Below are positions 27,720 through 37,510 of a DNA stretch of 64,000 bases, piece after piece (the stretch's first letter is position 1; each line of letters starts with the position of its first letter). This DNA is from Chitinophaga rhizophila. Lineage in GTDB: Bacteria > Bacteroidota > Bacteroidia > Chitinophagales > Chitinophagaceae. Under the pieces are notes generated by a model. The model searched no databases and was not told where the DNA came from. It saw nothing but the letters and a program-made list of their open reading frames with translations. The stretch is taken from assembly GCF_019492185.1 (NCBI RefSeq), contig NZ_JAICCF010000002.1, forward strand, positions 124,001 through 188,000, given 5' to 3'. The position numbers were made by a program, and so were the translations under genes.

Positions 27720-30700
27720 ATGAGTAAAACATTTACAAAATGTATCAGCAGGCTCCTGCTGGTACTTTTCTTCATTTTAGCCGGTCATACAGGCTTCGCT
27801 CAATATAATAAGAGCGTACTTGAAACCGGCTATTACTACACGGGACTTGCCCGCAACGGAAGCGGCGATCTCTTTGCCATACGGTATAATAACGTAGCAG
27901 GCAAATACCGTGTAGTAAGGTATGTGGGACTTACCGGCTCCCGGCAGGAAATCCCGACCGATCTTGAGAGCGATAATACCTCGTATCCTTATGGTATTGC
28001 CGTTAACTCACGCGGAGATATCTTTGTTACAAGCAACGTAAATCCAGGTTGGGAGGTTATTAAACTCACCTACCCATCCTACACACCCAGCAAGATACTT
28101 GCAGGCAAATTTATATCAGGATTAGCCGTTGATAAAGACGATAACCTGATCACATTAGAATTTGACGGTAACAGTAACTACATCGTTAGAAAGTATCCGG
28201 CAGGCAGCGAAGGCAACAATGGGCTTGGAAGAACACTGTATACCGGTATGCCGCTTCAATCTACATCGCGCTATCCTTCGGGACTTGCTGTAGATTCCCG
28301 TAACAACATCTATTTTACTGATTTCCTGGAGAATAGCGGAGGAAAAATTACAAAACTGCGCGCGCCATGGTATACCAGCGATTCTTCTTTCGCTATCGGA
28401 CGCGCACCGGTGGCACTGGCATTTGATGAATTTGATCGTCTTCATACAATTGAAACCACCAATGCTGCCACTCCGGAGGTAGCATCCATCATCAGATACA
28501 ATGACTCAAGCTTCACCAGCTCAACCGTTCGGTACAATGCTCTTAATAATGGGCTGGGATCTTATCCCGGCGGTGTTGTACCAATGTCTACCGGTCACAT
28601 TTTAGCTACCGACGGCGTTGATCAGGAGATTGTAATGCTTACGCCGACGACGACGCAGATAATGGATATCTACAGCAGTTCTCCTAATCCTACCGCAGCC
28701 AACCTGATCAACTTCCAGGTTTACTATAGTGGCAGCGTGAGCGGCGTAGGAGCAAATGCATTCTCTCTCGTAACTACGGGAAGTATCACAGATGCATCCA
28801 TTGCCAGCATCACTGCTATGGCAGAACCTAACCGATATGTGGTAACCGTTAACACTGGTTCAGGTTCTAATTCAGGTACCATTAAACTGGTTGCCAACGC
28901 AGGCAGTATCTCTCCGGCTGTTAGCAACGCACCGCAGGAGTCAGAGGAAGTCTTAATTGATAAAGACCCGCCGAGCGGAACTATAGTGGTGAATGGTGGC
29001 AACATATATATCAATACGACCACTGTGCCATTGACGCTTACTGCAAGTGATGCAACATCAGGTATCGGCAATATGAGCTTTGCCATTGATGGAGGTTCTT
29101 TCAGTACGCCAGAGCCTTTTGCAACAAGTAAGAATGTGACTATTCCGGCAGTTGAAGGTTCTCATACTATTAGCTACCGGGTTTCGGACAGAGCCGGCAA
29201 TGCGATCTCAATGGGAAGTACTGTTATTTATGACGTTACTCCTCCGGCAGCCCCAACTATCCAGTCCGGCCCTGCTACAGCAACTACTTCCAGTACTGCA
29301 ACCTTCACGTTCGCAGGCGAAGCCGGTGCAACATTCAGCACGTCATTGGATGGTGGTGGATATGCCAATGCAGGCACACCACTGACCTTTACTGGTATAG
29401 CTGATGGCACACATACACTGCTGGTAACACAAACTGACCGGGCAGGTAATACTTCTGCAACTGCAGCAAGCTACACCTGGACTGTTGACAATACTCCTCC
29501 GCAGATCACCAGTGTTAGTGTTCCTGCAAATGGATACTACAGGGCAGGAATGTCGCTGGTCTTCAAAGTTAAATATAATGAGGTTGTTAATGTGACCACT
29601 GCTGCGGGTACTCCATATATCAATATCATCATCGGTCTGGATGCCGTACAGGTTCCTTACACCGGCGGAACCGGCACTGATGAACTGACGTTCACGTATG
29701 TAGTGCAACAAGGTGAGGACGATAATAATGGTATCAGCGTACAGCCAAACGTACAGAATAATAGTGGATTCATCAGAGATGCCGTTGGCAACAACGCTTC
29801 CACTGCATTACAAAATGTAGCAACTACAACAGGTGTGTTGGTAAATACTGTCATCCCAACGGTGACCTTGTCTACTACCGCCAATGCCGTAATTAACGCA
29901 CCGTATACAGTAACCGCTACTTTCAGCGAGGCCGTAACAGGTCTGGTGGCTGCTGACTTCACAGTTACGAATGCAACTGTGTCTAATCTTCAGACTTCAG
30001 ACAATATTGTCTATACATTGACAGTAACACCTGCTGCCAATGGTACTGTAACGACTACGCTGCCTGCGAATACGGCAAACAACATCGGTGGTAACCCGAA
30101 CACGGCTTCTAACACCATCAGCCGCACTTTCGATATCACTCCGCCAATAGTTACATCCGTTTCTGTACCGGCAGACGGTTATTACAGAGAAAATGGATCG
30201 TTAACCTTCACGGTGAGATTCAACGAAAATATCATTGTAACCACCAGCGGCGGTACACCTACCCTCAGCCTGACTATCGGTTCGGCTACAGTAAATGCTG
30301 GTTATGCGGGTACATCAGGTACTGACGGAATTGTATTCAGTTATAGTGTGAATAGTGGCGATGAGGATATGGACGGTATCCAGGTGGGTACAATCAGCCT
30401 CAATGGCGCTACCATCAGAGATGCAGCTACCAACAATGCCACCCTGATACTGAACAACGTAGGCAACACTGCAAATGTGAGAGTGAATACTACCAGCGCT
30501 ACTGTTGCGCTGACTACAGCTGCAGGTGCAAACGTAAATGCTCCGTTTACCGTAACTGCTAAATTCAGCGAAGCAGTAACCGGCGTAGCACTGACCGACT
30601 TCAACGTTACTAACGGAACGGCTGCTAATTTGCAGACTGCAGACAATATCGTTTACACGATTACTGTTACTCCGGCCGCACAAGGTAATGTGACCGTTCA

Positions 30701-33700
30701 GGTACCGGCTAACGCAGCAGTTAACGTTGGAAATAATCCGACACAGGCTTCTAACGTGCTGACTACCTTATATGATAATGTTGCTCCTACCGTAACCGCG
30801 GTAAGCGTTCCGGCTAACGGATACTATAATGCCGGTACAAACCTGGACTTCACGGTAACTTTCAGCGAAGATATTACGCTGAATACGACAGGCGGTATTC
30901 CTTATATCAATATAACAATTGGTTCGAGTACGCTACAAGCTCGCTACAATACCGCTTCGACTACCAATGGACTCACCTTCCGCTATACTGTTGTGAACGG
31001 TGACCAGGATATGAACGGTATCGAGATCGGAGCTTTACAGCTGAACGGCGCAACTATCAGAGATGCTGCTGCAAACAATGCAACACTGACACTGAATGGT
31101 GTTGGCGCTACTACGGGCGTGTTCGTTAATACGACTCACCCGACAGTTACTGTAAGCACAACTGCTTCAGCCTTAACCAATGTTGCTCCGATTGTTGCTA
31201 CGATCACCTTCAGCGAAGCCGTAACAGGACTTGTTGCAGCTGACCTGACAGTGGTAAATGGAACAGCGGCTAACTTACAGACTACCAACAACATCACTTA
31301 CACCGTAGATATCACTCCTGCCGCTGACGGTACAGTGACGATATCGGTGCCAGCTGATGCTGCTGTAAATATTGGAAACAATGGTAACTCCGCTTCTAAT
31401 ACGCTTACGCGTACTTATGATGCTACTGCGCCGGCGGTTACAGCTGTAGCTGTTCCTGCGAATGGCTATTATAAAGCAGGTCAGGCGTTGAACTTCGTTA
31501 TTCGCCTGTCTGAAAATATTACTATCAATACTACTGGCGGTTCTCCGGAACTGAATCTGACGATCGGTAGTACGGCGGTAAAAGCTACCTACACAGGGGC
31601 AAACGGCACCGACGGACTAAACTTCAGCTATACCATCCTGGATGGCCAGCTGGACATGAACGGTATCGAGATTGGTACACTTGCACTGAACGGCGGAACT
31701 ATTGCCGACCCAGCTGGAAATAATGCTAATCTTACGCTGAATAATGTTGGCAACACTACCCTGGTAAGAGTCAACACCACTCACCCGACCGTTACAATCA
31801 GCACTACTGCTCCTTCACTGACCAATGCAGCATTTACCGCTACTGTTACATTCAGCGAAGCAGTAACTGGTTTCACTGCCGGCGATGTAGCTACTACCAA
31901 TGCAGCTATCAGCAATGTAACCACTACAGACAATATCACCTACACCATGTTGGTTACGCCAGCTGCGGACGGTGCGGTTAGTCTGAACATACCTGCTGAC
32001 GCAGCCGTTAACATCGGCGACAACGGCAACAGTGCATCCAACACCCTGAACATGACCTACGATGGTACAAGTCCTGCTGTAACGGCAGTTACTGTGCCTG
32101 CAGATGGTTATTACAGAGCAGGTGATGCCATGAACTTCACTGTTACATTCAGTGAAAATATCATACTGAATACAACGGGTGGTAATCCTACCCTCTCCCT
32201 CACGATCGGTTCTGCTGCCGTTAATGCGACCTACACAGGTCTTTCCGGTTCAAACGGACTTAACTTCAGCTATACGGTTGTAGATGGTGATCAGGATATG
32301 GATGGTATCCAGGTAGGTACGCTGGCACTGAATGGCGCAACTATCAGAGATGCTGCTACCAACAATGCAAACCTGACACTGAACGGCGTAGGTAATACCA
32401 CCGACGTAAAAGTGAATACGCAGGCTCCTGTGGTAACGCTGACTGCTGCGGCTATTGTGAACGCACCGTTTACAGTAACTGCTACTTTCAGTGAAGCAGT
32501 AACCGGTCTTACAGCGAGTGACTTTGCCGTAACCAATGGTACAGCTGCTACTTTACAGACCAGCAACAACATCACATATACTATCACAGTAACACCGGCT
32601 GCTGAAGGTAACGTTACCATCAGCTTACCTGCCGATGCAGCTATGAACATTGGCAACAATGGTACGCTGGCGTCTAATACCCTGACTGTCCGATACGATG
32701 CTACTGCTCCGGTAGTATCAGCTGTTAGCGTTCCGGCGAATGGTTATTACAAAGCCGGACAGACTTTAGGCTTTACTGTCACTTTCAATGAAGATATCAC
32801 ACTCAATTCCACCGGTGGTAATCCATCCCTCGGTGTGGTGATTGGCACTTCAACAGTACAGGCAGCCTATACAGGTACTTCCGGTACAAATGGCCTTAAC
32901 TTCAGTTATACGGTGGCTAACGGCGATCAGGATATGAACGGTATAGCAGTAGGTACGCTCACGCTGAATGGTGCAACCATCAGAGATGCAGCCACTAACA
33001 ACGCTAACCTGAACCTGAACGGTGTGGGTACAACTACGGGTGTATTCGTGAACACGACACATCCTACAGTAACAGTATCTACCAATGCTGCTGCTACTAC
33101 TAATACTACATTCACTGCTACTATTACCTTCAGCGAAGCCGTAACTGGTTTTGCAGTAACAGATATCACAGTAACAAATGCTACACTCAGCAGCTTCCAG
33201 ACGACTGACAACATCACCTTTAATGTAGTGGTTACACCAACTGCAGAAGGTAATGTAACGTTGAATGTACCTGCTGATGTGGCAGTGAATATTGGCGATA
33301 ATGGTAACCAGGCATCAAACACCCTGAGCGTTGGATATGACATTACTGCTCCGGTAGTAACGGCTGTCAGCGTTCCGGCGAATGGTTATTATAAAGCGGG
33401 TCAGCAACTGTTGTTCACCGTTACATTCAACGAGAATGTTACCCTGGATATTACAGGTGGCAGACCATCGCTGGGTGTAGTGATAGGTACCTCAACAGTA
33501 CAGGCGGCATACGCGGCTGCTGCTGGCAGCAATGCATACACCTTCAGTTATACTGTAGCCGATGGCGATATGGATATGAACGGTATTGCTGTTGGTACAC
33601 TTTCTCTGAATGGTGCAGCTATCAGAGATGCAGCAACCAACAATGCTAACCTCACCCTGAACAACATCGATCCGACCAACAACGTGTTTGTTAATACGAC

Positions 33701-36380
33701 ACGTCCGACAGTAACAGTATCTACTGCTGCGGCAGCACGCACCAATGCGCCGTTTACTGCTACGATTATCTTCAGCGAAGCTGTAACAGGTTTAACTGCC
33801 GGAGATATCACAGCAACCAACGCAACACTCAGCAACCTGACCACTACAGATAACATTACCTACACCGTGCTGGTTACACCAACCGCGGATGGTACAGTAA
33901 CTGTACGTGTGCCAGCTGACGCTGCCGTGAATATTGGTGACAATGGCAACCAGGCTTCCAATACCCTGAGTCTTACTTACGATGCTACTGCTCCGGTAGT
34001 AACAGCTGTAAGTGTTCCGGCTGATGGTTATTATAAAGCCGGCGATGTACTTAACTTCAGCGTTAAGTTCAGCGAGCAGGTTACCCTGAATACTACAGGT
34101 GGTAATCCTTACCTGACCCTCACAATCGGTGCAGCTACCGTGAACGCTGTTTACACTGGCAACGGTGGTACAGACGAACTGGAGTTTGCTTACACCGTAG
34201 TAACCGGTGATCAGGATATGGATGGCATCGCGGTAAACAGCCTGTCTCTGAATGGCGCGACCCTGAGAGATGCGGCTACTAATAACGCTAACCTGGCGCT
34301 CAATAACATCGGTAATACTACCAATGTAAGAGTGAATACTACCAGCGCTACCGTTACGCTGACTGCCGCAGCTGCTATAGACAATGCTCCGTTTACAGTA
34401 ACAGCTACTTTTAGTGAAGCAGTAACCGGCCTTACGGCTGCAGACTTCGTTGTAACCAACGGTACCGCTTCAGGTTTACAGACAACAGATAATATCATTT
34501 ACACAGTAACGATCACTCCGGCTACTGATGGCGCAGTAACGATCCAGTTACCAGCTGCCGCAGCTGTGAACATTGGTAACAATGGCACACAGGTTTCCAA
34601 TACGCTGACAGTGACCTATGATGCTACCCGTCCGGTAGTAACAAGTGTAACAGTTCCTGCGAACGGTTATTACAAAGAAGGCGACGTACTGAACTTCACC
34701 GTTACTTTCAATGAAAATACCGTCCTGAATACTGCAGGAGGTAATCCTTACCTGAACGTAGTGCTGGGTACCGGCACGGTAAGAGCATCCTACACAACGG
34801 CAACTGCTACTTCAGTAAGTTTCAGATATGTAGTACGTCCGGGCGATATGGATCTCGACGGTATTGCACTGGGTACGCTTAACCTGAATGGCGCAAGCTT
34901 GCAGGATGCAGCTACTAATGATGCAGACCTTACCCTCCGCAACACAGGTAACACAACCGGTGTATTTGTTCACACTGGTTCTCCATCGGTACAGCTGTCT
35001 ACCACCGCCGGTTCCCGCGTTAATGCTCCGTTCACGGTATCTATCGTGTTCAATGAAGCAGTCAGCGGTCTGACGGCAGACGACTTTACTGTTACCAATG
35101 GAACGGCTGCAAACGTGGCTACCACTGACAATATCACCTATACCCTGCAGGTTACACCAGCCGCTGATGGCACCGTAACTATTCAGCTGCCAACCGGCAA
35201 AGTGGTAAACGTGGTGAATTATGTTAACACGGCTTCCAACATCCTGACCCTGACTTACGACGCTACAGCTCCTGTAGTGGATGGAGGTCTGGCATTCCAG
35301 GCACTGGAACGAAGCGCAGCAGGTACACAGGTAGGTCAGGTTACAGCGACCGATGCTTCCGGTATCTTCCAGAACTGGACAATCGTGACTGATGATTCCA
35401 ATGGGGCACTGGCAATAGATGCTGATGGTAACCTGACAGTAAATGATCAGGCGAAACTGAATGCGAAAGCAAACAGCACTATCACGCTGACAGTAACTGT
35501 CTCCGACGGACTGAACACCAGCGCGGCTGTACCGGTAACTGTAGAAGTACTTGCAGTAAACCAGGCACCTACGCTGAATGCCATCAATAATGTAACCATC
35601 TGTCCGGATGCACAACCGCACACTGTTCAGACAACAGGCGCTTCTGCGGTTGAACCGGCACAGACTTACGGCTTCTCTATCCTCACTGACAACCCGGCTA
35701 ATTTCGATCAACTGAGCATTGACGCGGCAGGTTTAATCACCTATCAGCTGAAAGCCAGCGCTTCAGGTGCATCTACCGTAATTGTCACCATTAAAGACAA
35801 TGGTGGTGTAGCTAACGGAGGTGTAGATACATTACGCCGTTCCTTCACTATTACTGTAGCTACCCTCGGTCAGGTAGATATCACCAGCGATAAAGGCGCT
35901 ACCGTCTCCAAAGGAGATGTGGTACGTCTGACAGCAACCGGCGGTACTATCTTCAGATGGAATGACGCAGATGGTATTGTCAGCGGTCAGCAGAGTGAAA
36001 CATTGACAGTAAGACCAATGGAGAATACCACTTACCGTGTAACTGTAAGTAACGCTGCAGGTTGCAGCAACACTGCTGAGTTTACACTGACGGTAGTGGA
36101 AGACTTCAAAGTAGACGCTATCAATATCCTCACACCTAATGGCGACGGCATCAACGATAAATGGTTGATCCGTAACCTGGATAGCTACCCTGATAATGAA
36201 GTGAAAGTGTTTGACCGCGCCGGCCGTATGGTATTCGTCCAGAAAAATTACAGCAATAACTGGGATGGTACCATGAATGGTAGTCCGCTGGCAGAAGGCA
36301 CTTACTACTATATCCTTACGATAGAGGGTGGGGCTAAAACAGCGAAAGGTTACATCACAATTGTCAGAGATAGAAGATAA
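27720..36380 (+). CDS. Giant Ig-repeat adhesin with T9SS gliding-type C-terminal domain
   Basis: A 2,886-residue surface protein. The start at 27720 is chosen because the signal peptide 'MSKTFTKCISRLLLVLFFIL' begins there and ends near 'GHTGFAQ'; an upstream ATG at 27681 overlaps the previous gene. Residues about 30-310 form an NHL-like propeller ('YPSGLAVDSRNNIYFTDF' style rungs). Ig-like domains cover about 315-600, and nine near-identical repeats of about 214 residues start at residue 601. A cadherin-like domain, two further Ig/PKD-like domains, and a type B gliding-motility C-terminal domain (from about 2797, 'INILTPNGDGINDKW', 'VKVFDRAGRMVF') complete it. The last domain targets the protein to type IX secretion. 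An adhesin or fibre role is inferred from its architecture. Confidence 0.93.
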   Translation: MSKTFTKCISRLLLVLFFILAGHTGFAQYNKSVLETGYYYTGLARNGSGDLFAIRYNNVAGKYRVVRYVGLTGSRQEIPTDLESDNTSYPYGIAVNSRGDIFVTSNVNPGWEVIKLTYPSYTPSKILAGKFISGLAVDKDDNLITLEFDGNSNYIVRKYPAGSEGNNGLGRTLYTGMPLQSTSRYPSGLAVDSRNNIYFTDFLENSGGKITKLRAPWYTSDSSFAIGRAPVALAFDEFDRLHTIETTNAATPEVASIIRYNDSSFTSSTVRYNALNNGLGSYPGGVVPMSTGHILATDGVDQEIVMLTPTTTQIMDIYSSSPNPTAANLINFQVYYSGSVSGVGANAFSLVTTGSITDASIASITAMAEPNRYVVTVNTGSGSNSGTIKLVANAGSISPAVSNAPQESEEVLIDKDPPSGTIVVNGGNIYINTTTVPLTLTASDATSGIGNMSFAIDGGSFSTPEPFATSKNVTIPAVEGSHTISYRVSDRAGNAISMGSTVIYDVTPPAAPTIQSGPATATTSSTATFTFAGEAGATFSTSLDGGGYANAGTPLTFTGIADGTHTLLVTQTDRAGNTSATAASYTWTVDNTPPQITSVSVPANGYYRAGMSLVFKVKYNEVVNVTTAAGTPYINIIIGLDAVQVPYTGGTGTDELTFTYVVQQGEDDNNGISVQPNVQNNSGFIRDAVGNNASTALQNVATTTGVLVNTVIPTVTLSTTANAVINAPYTVTATFSEAVTGLVAADFTVTNATVSNLQTSDNIVYTLTVTPAANGTVTTTLPANTANNIGGNPNTASNTISRTFDITPPIVTSVSVPADGYYRENGSLTFTVRFNENIIVTTSGGTPTLSLTIGSATVNAGYAGTSGTDGIVFSYSVNSGDEDMDGIQVGTISLNGATIRDAATNNATLILNNVGNTANVRVNTTSATVALTTAAGANVNAPFTVTAKFSEAVTGVALTDFNVTNGTAANLQTADNIVYTITVTPAAQGNVTVQVPANAAVNVGNNPTQASNVLTTLYDNVAPTVTAVSVPANGYYNAGTNLDFTVTFSEDITLNTTGGIPYINITIGSSTLQARYNTASTTNGLTFRYTVVNGDQDMNGIEIGALQLNGATIRDAAANNATLTLNGVGATTGVFVNTTHPTVTVSTTASALTNVAPIVATITFSEAVTGLVAADLTVVNGTAANLQTTNNITYTVDITPAADGTVTISVPADAAVNIGNNGNSASNTLTRTYDATAPAVTAVAVPANGYYKAGQALNFVIRLSENITINTTGGSPELNLTIGSTAVKATYTGANGTDGLNFSYTILDGQLDMNGIEIGTLALNGGTIADPAGNNANLTLNNVGNTTLVRVNTTHPTVTISTTAPSLTNAAFTATVTFSEAVTGFTAGDVATTNAAISNVTTTDNITYTMLVTPAADGAVSLNIPADAAVNIGDNGNSASNTLNMTYDGTSPAVTAVTVPADGYYRAGDAMNFTVTFSENIILNTTGGNPTLSLTIGSAAVNATYTGLSGSNGLNFSYTVVDGDQDMDGIQVGTLALNGATIRDAATNNANLTLNGVGNTTDVKVNTQAPVVTLTAAAIVNAPFTVTATFSEAVTGLTASDFAVTNGTAATLQTSNNITYTITVTPAAEGNVTISLPADAAMNIGNNGTLASNTLTVRYDATAPVVSAVSVPANGYYKAGQTLGFTVTFNEDITLNSTGGNPSLGVVIGTSTVQAAYTGTSGTNGLNFSYTVANGDQDMNGIAVGTLTLNGATIRDAATNNANLNLNGVGTTTGVFVNTTHPTVTVSTNAAATTNTTFTATITFSEAVTGFAVTDITVTNATLSSFQTTDNITFNVVVTPTAEGNVTLNVPADVAVNIGDNGNQASNTLSVGYDITAPVVTAVSVPANGYYKAGQQLLFTVTFNENVTLDITGGRPSLGVVIGTSTVQAAYAAAAGSNAYTFSYTVADGDMDMNGIAVGTLSLNGAAIRDAATNNANLTLNNIDPTNNVFVNTTRPTVTVSTAAAARTNAPFTATIIFSEAVTGLTAGDITATNATLSNLTTTDNITYTVLVTPTADGTVTVRVPADAAVNIGDNGNQASNTLSLTYDATAPVVTAVSVPADGYYKAGDVLNFSVKFSEQVTLNTTGGNPYLTLTIGAATVNAVYTGNGGTDELEFAYTVVTGDQDMDGIAVNSLSLNGATLRDAATNNANLALNNIGNTTNVRVNTTSATVTLTAAAAIDNAPFTVTATFSEAVTGLTAADFVVTNGTASGLQTTDNIIYTVTITPATDGAVTIQLPAAAAVNIGNNGTQVSNTLTVTYDATRPVVTSVTVPANGYYKEGDVLNFTVTFNENTVLNTAGGNPYLNVVLGTGTVRASYTTATATSVSFRYVVRPGDMDLDGIALGTLNLNGASLQDAATNDADLTLRNTGNTTGVFVHTGSPSVQLSTTAGSRVNAPFTVSIVFNEAVSGLTADDFTVTNGTAANVATTDNITYTLQVTPAADGTVTIQLPTGKVVNVVNYVNTASNILTLTYDATAPVVDGGLAFQALERSAAGTQVGQVTATDASGIFQNWTIVTDDSNGALAIDADGNLTVNDQAKLNAKANSTITLTVTVSDGLNTSAAVPVTVEVLAVNQAPTLNAINNVTICPDAQPHTVQTTGASAVEPAQTYGFSILTDNPANFDQLSIDAAGLITYQLKASASGASTVIVTIKDNGGVANGGVDTLRRSFTITVATLGQVDITSDKGATVSKGDVVRLTATGGTIFRWNDADGIVSGQQSETLTVRPMENTTYRVTVSNAAGCSNTAEFTLTVVEDFKVDAINILTPNGDGINDKWLIRNLDSYPDNEVKVFDRAGRMVFVQKNYSNNWDGTMNGSPLAEGTYYYILTIEGGAKTAKGYITIVRDRR
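29500..35270 (+). repeat. Nine in-frame repeats of about 642 bp in the adhesin gene
   Basis: The recurring 'VPANGYY' codons begin at 29520, 30165, 30807, 31452, 32094, 32730, 33372, 34014 and 34653, so the period is 636-645 bp and always a multiple of three. Each unit holds two beta-sandwich modules: the first with 'TGG', 'DMDGI' and 'LNGATIRDAATNNA', the second a Big_12-like 'FSEAVTGL', 'VTPAADGTV' and 'AAVNIGNN'. Copies are similar but not identical. This is a site where recombination could change copy number. Confidence 0.92.
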
Positions 36381-36399
36381 CCGTGTAATAACTATTATT

Positions 36400-37323
36400 A
36401 TGAGCTATAAACTAAATATACGTTCGTTAATTGTCAGCAGCCTTTTATTGGCTGCTGGCATTACCCAGCAGGCGGGCGCACAAAGTCTCAGCAACGCGCA
36501 GGCATTGCTGGAACCTTCGGGCACACAGTTCTTTCAGAACCAGTACCTGGGTAACCCGGCTTTCGCAGGCATGGAAGAAGGGGTACGGATCAACGGGGCT
36601 TATCGCCGCCAGTGGACTGGTATTGATGGCGCCCCTGTTACCAAATTCTTTACAGCAGATGCTGCATTTGGCAATAGAGTGGGTGGTGGTCTTAACGTTT
36701 TCAATGACGTAGCGGGCCTTATCAACAGGACCCGTGTTGCACTGACCTACGCCTACCATCTGCCACTGACTAATCCTGATCAGCAACTCCACTTCGGTTT
36801 GTCGCTGGCCTGGAACGTTCAGCGTATCGACTATAAAAACGTCAATGGTGAAGCTATCGACCCTTCCCTGGGTGCTTTCAACCGTCGTGACGACTACTTT
36901 GAAGCAGAATATGGAATGGCCTACACAGATACCCGGCTCACACTGCAGGCGTCTATCCCGAATATCAGAACCCTGGTAACCGGTGACGATAAAGCTGTAA
37001 ATGGTGGTGGTATCTTCTTTACCGCAGCTTCTTACAAGTTTGCGGTAAATGATGCAATTTCCTCTATCGAACCAAAGATCTGCTACCGGGGTGTACGGGG
37101 ATATGACAATATCCTGGATGCGGGGGTAAATGTCTCTTTCCTGAATGATGTAGCCAACGTAATGGCTATGTACCATACATCGAAGAGTCTGACTGCCGGT
37201 ATTGGTGTTAACATCCTGAAAACGGTAGGTATACAGGCTATGTATACTACACAGACAGGAGGCATCAAAACCTATGTGGATGGTACCTACGAAATAGGCG
37301 CTACCATCAACCTGTTCAGATAG
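36400..37323 (+). CDS. PorP/SprF-family type IX secretion membrane protein
   Basis: A 307-residue outer-membrane beta-barrel protein of the PorP/SprF family. The start at 36400 is chosen from the signal peptide ('SLLLAAGITQQAGAQ'). The family pattern is 'FFQNQYLGNPAFAGM', 'NGAYRRQWTGIDGAP' and 'GGGLNVFNDVAGLINRTRVALTYAY', ending in barrel strands 'YEIGATINLFR'. In Flavobacterium, SprF is needed for export of the giant adhesin SprB, and SprF-like genes commonly follow type B CTD cargo genes. Here the gene is 19 bp after the adhesin, so it very likely serves it. Confidence 0.95.
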   Translation: MSYKLNIRSLIVSSLLLAAGITQQAGAQSLSNAQALLEPSGTQFFQNQYLGNPAFAGMEEGVRINGAYRRQWTGIDGAPVTKFFTADAAFGNRVGGGLNVFNDVAGLINRTRVALTYAYHLPLTNPDQQLHFGLSLAWNVQRIDYKNVNGEAIDPSLGAFNRRDDYFEAEYGMAYTDTRLTLQASIPNIRTLVTGDDKAVNGGGIFFTAASYKFAVNDAISSIEPKICYRGVRGYDNILDAGVNVSFLNDVANVMAMYHTSKSLTAGIGVNILKTVGIQAMYTTQTGGIKTYVDGTYEIGATINLFR

Positions 37324-37336
37324 GTAAGATAAATGT

Positions 37337-37376
37337 AAAGGTCTGCGCTGTCTCCGGATAGCGCAGACCTTTTTTT
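37337..37376 (+). terminator. Rho-independent terminator of the adhesin operon
   Basis: AAAGGTCTGCGCT pairs with AGCGCAGACCTTT around a ten-base loop (37337-37372), with T residues after it. It ends the collar-PBP-adhesin-PorP block. Confidence 0.9.
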
Positions 37377-37510
37377 ATGCCCCTGATTACTATCAGTATA
37401 TCCCGCATATACTCAAGTAGAACTACGGAAAAATTGAGTACAGGGTATAATTAACCCTTCCTCCCTCTGACAGGACTATATCTTCGCCCCACATAACCGA
37501 ATATCAAAAT

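Noticed and set aside
28724-29086. A 120-codon minus-strand frame in the adhesin gene
   Set aside because: It is antisense to Ig-like coding sequence and its composition mirrors the plus-strand codons.
34812-35711. A 299-codon open frame on the minus strand inside the adhesin gene
   Set aside because: It is antisense to repeat-coding sequence, Cys/Tyr-rich without protein-like pattern, and is explained by the base composition of the plus-strand repeats.
36445-37176. A 243-codon minus-strand frame over the PorP/SprF gene
   Set aside because: It lies opposite a well recognised gene and has no recognisable family or signal.
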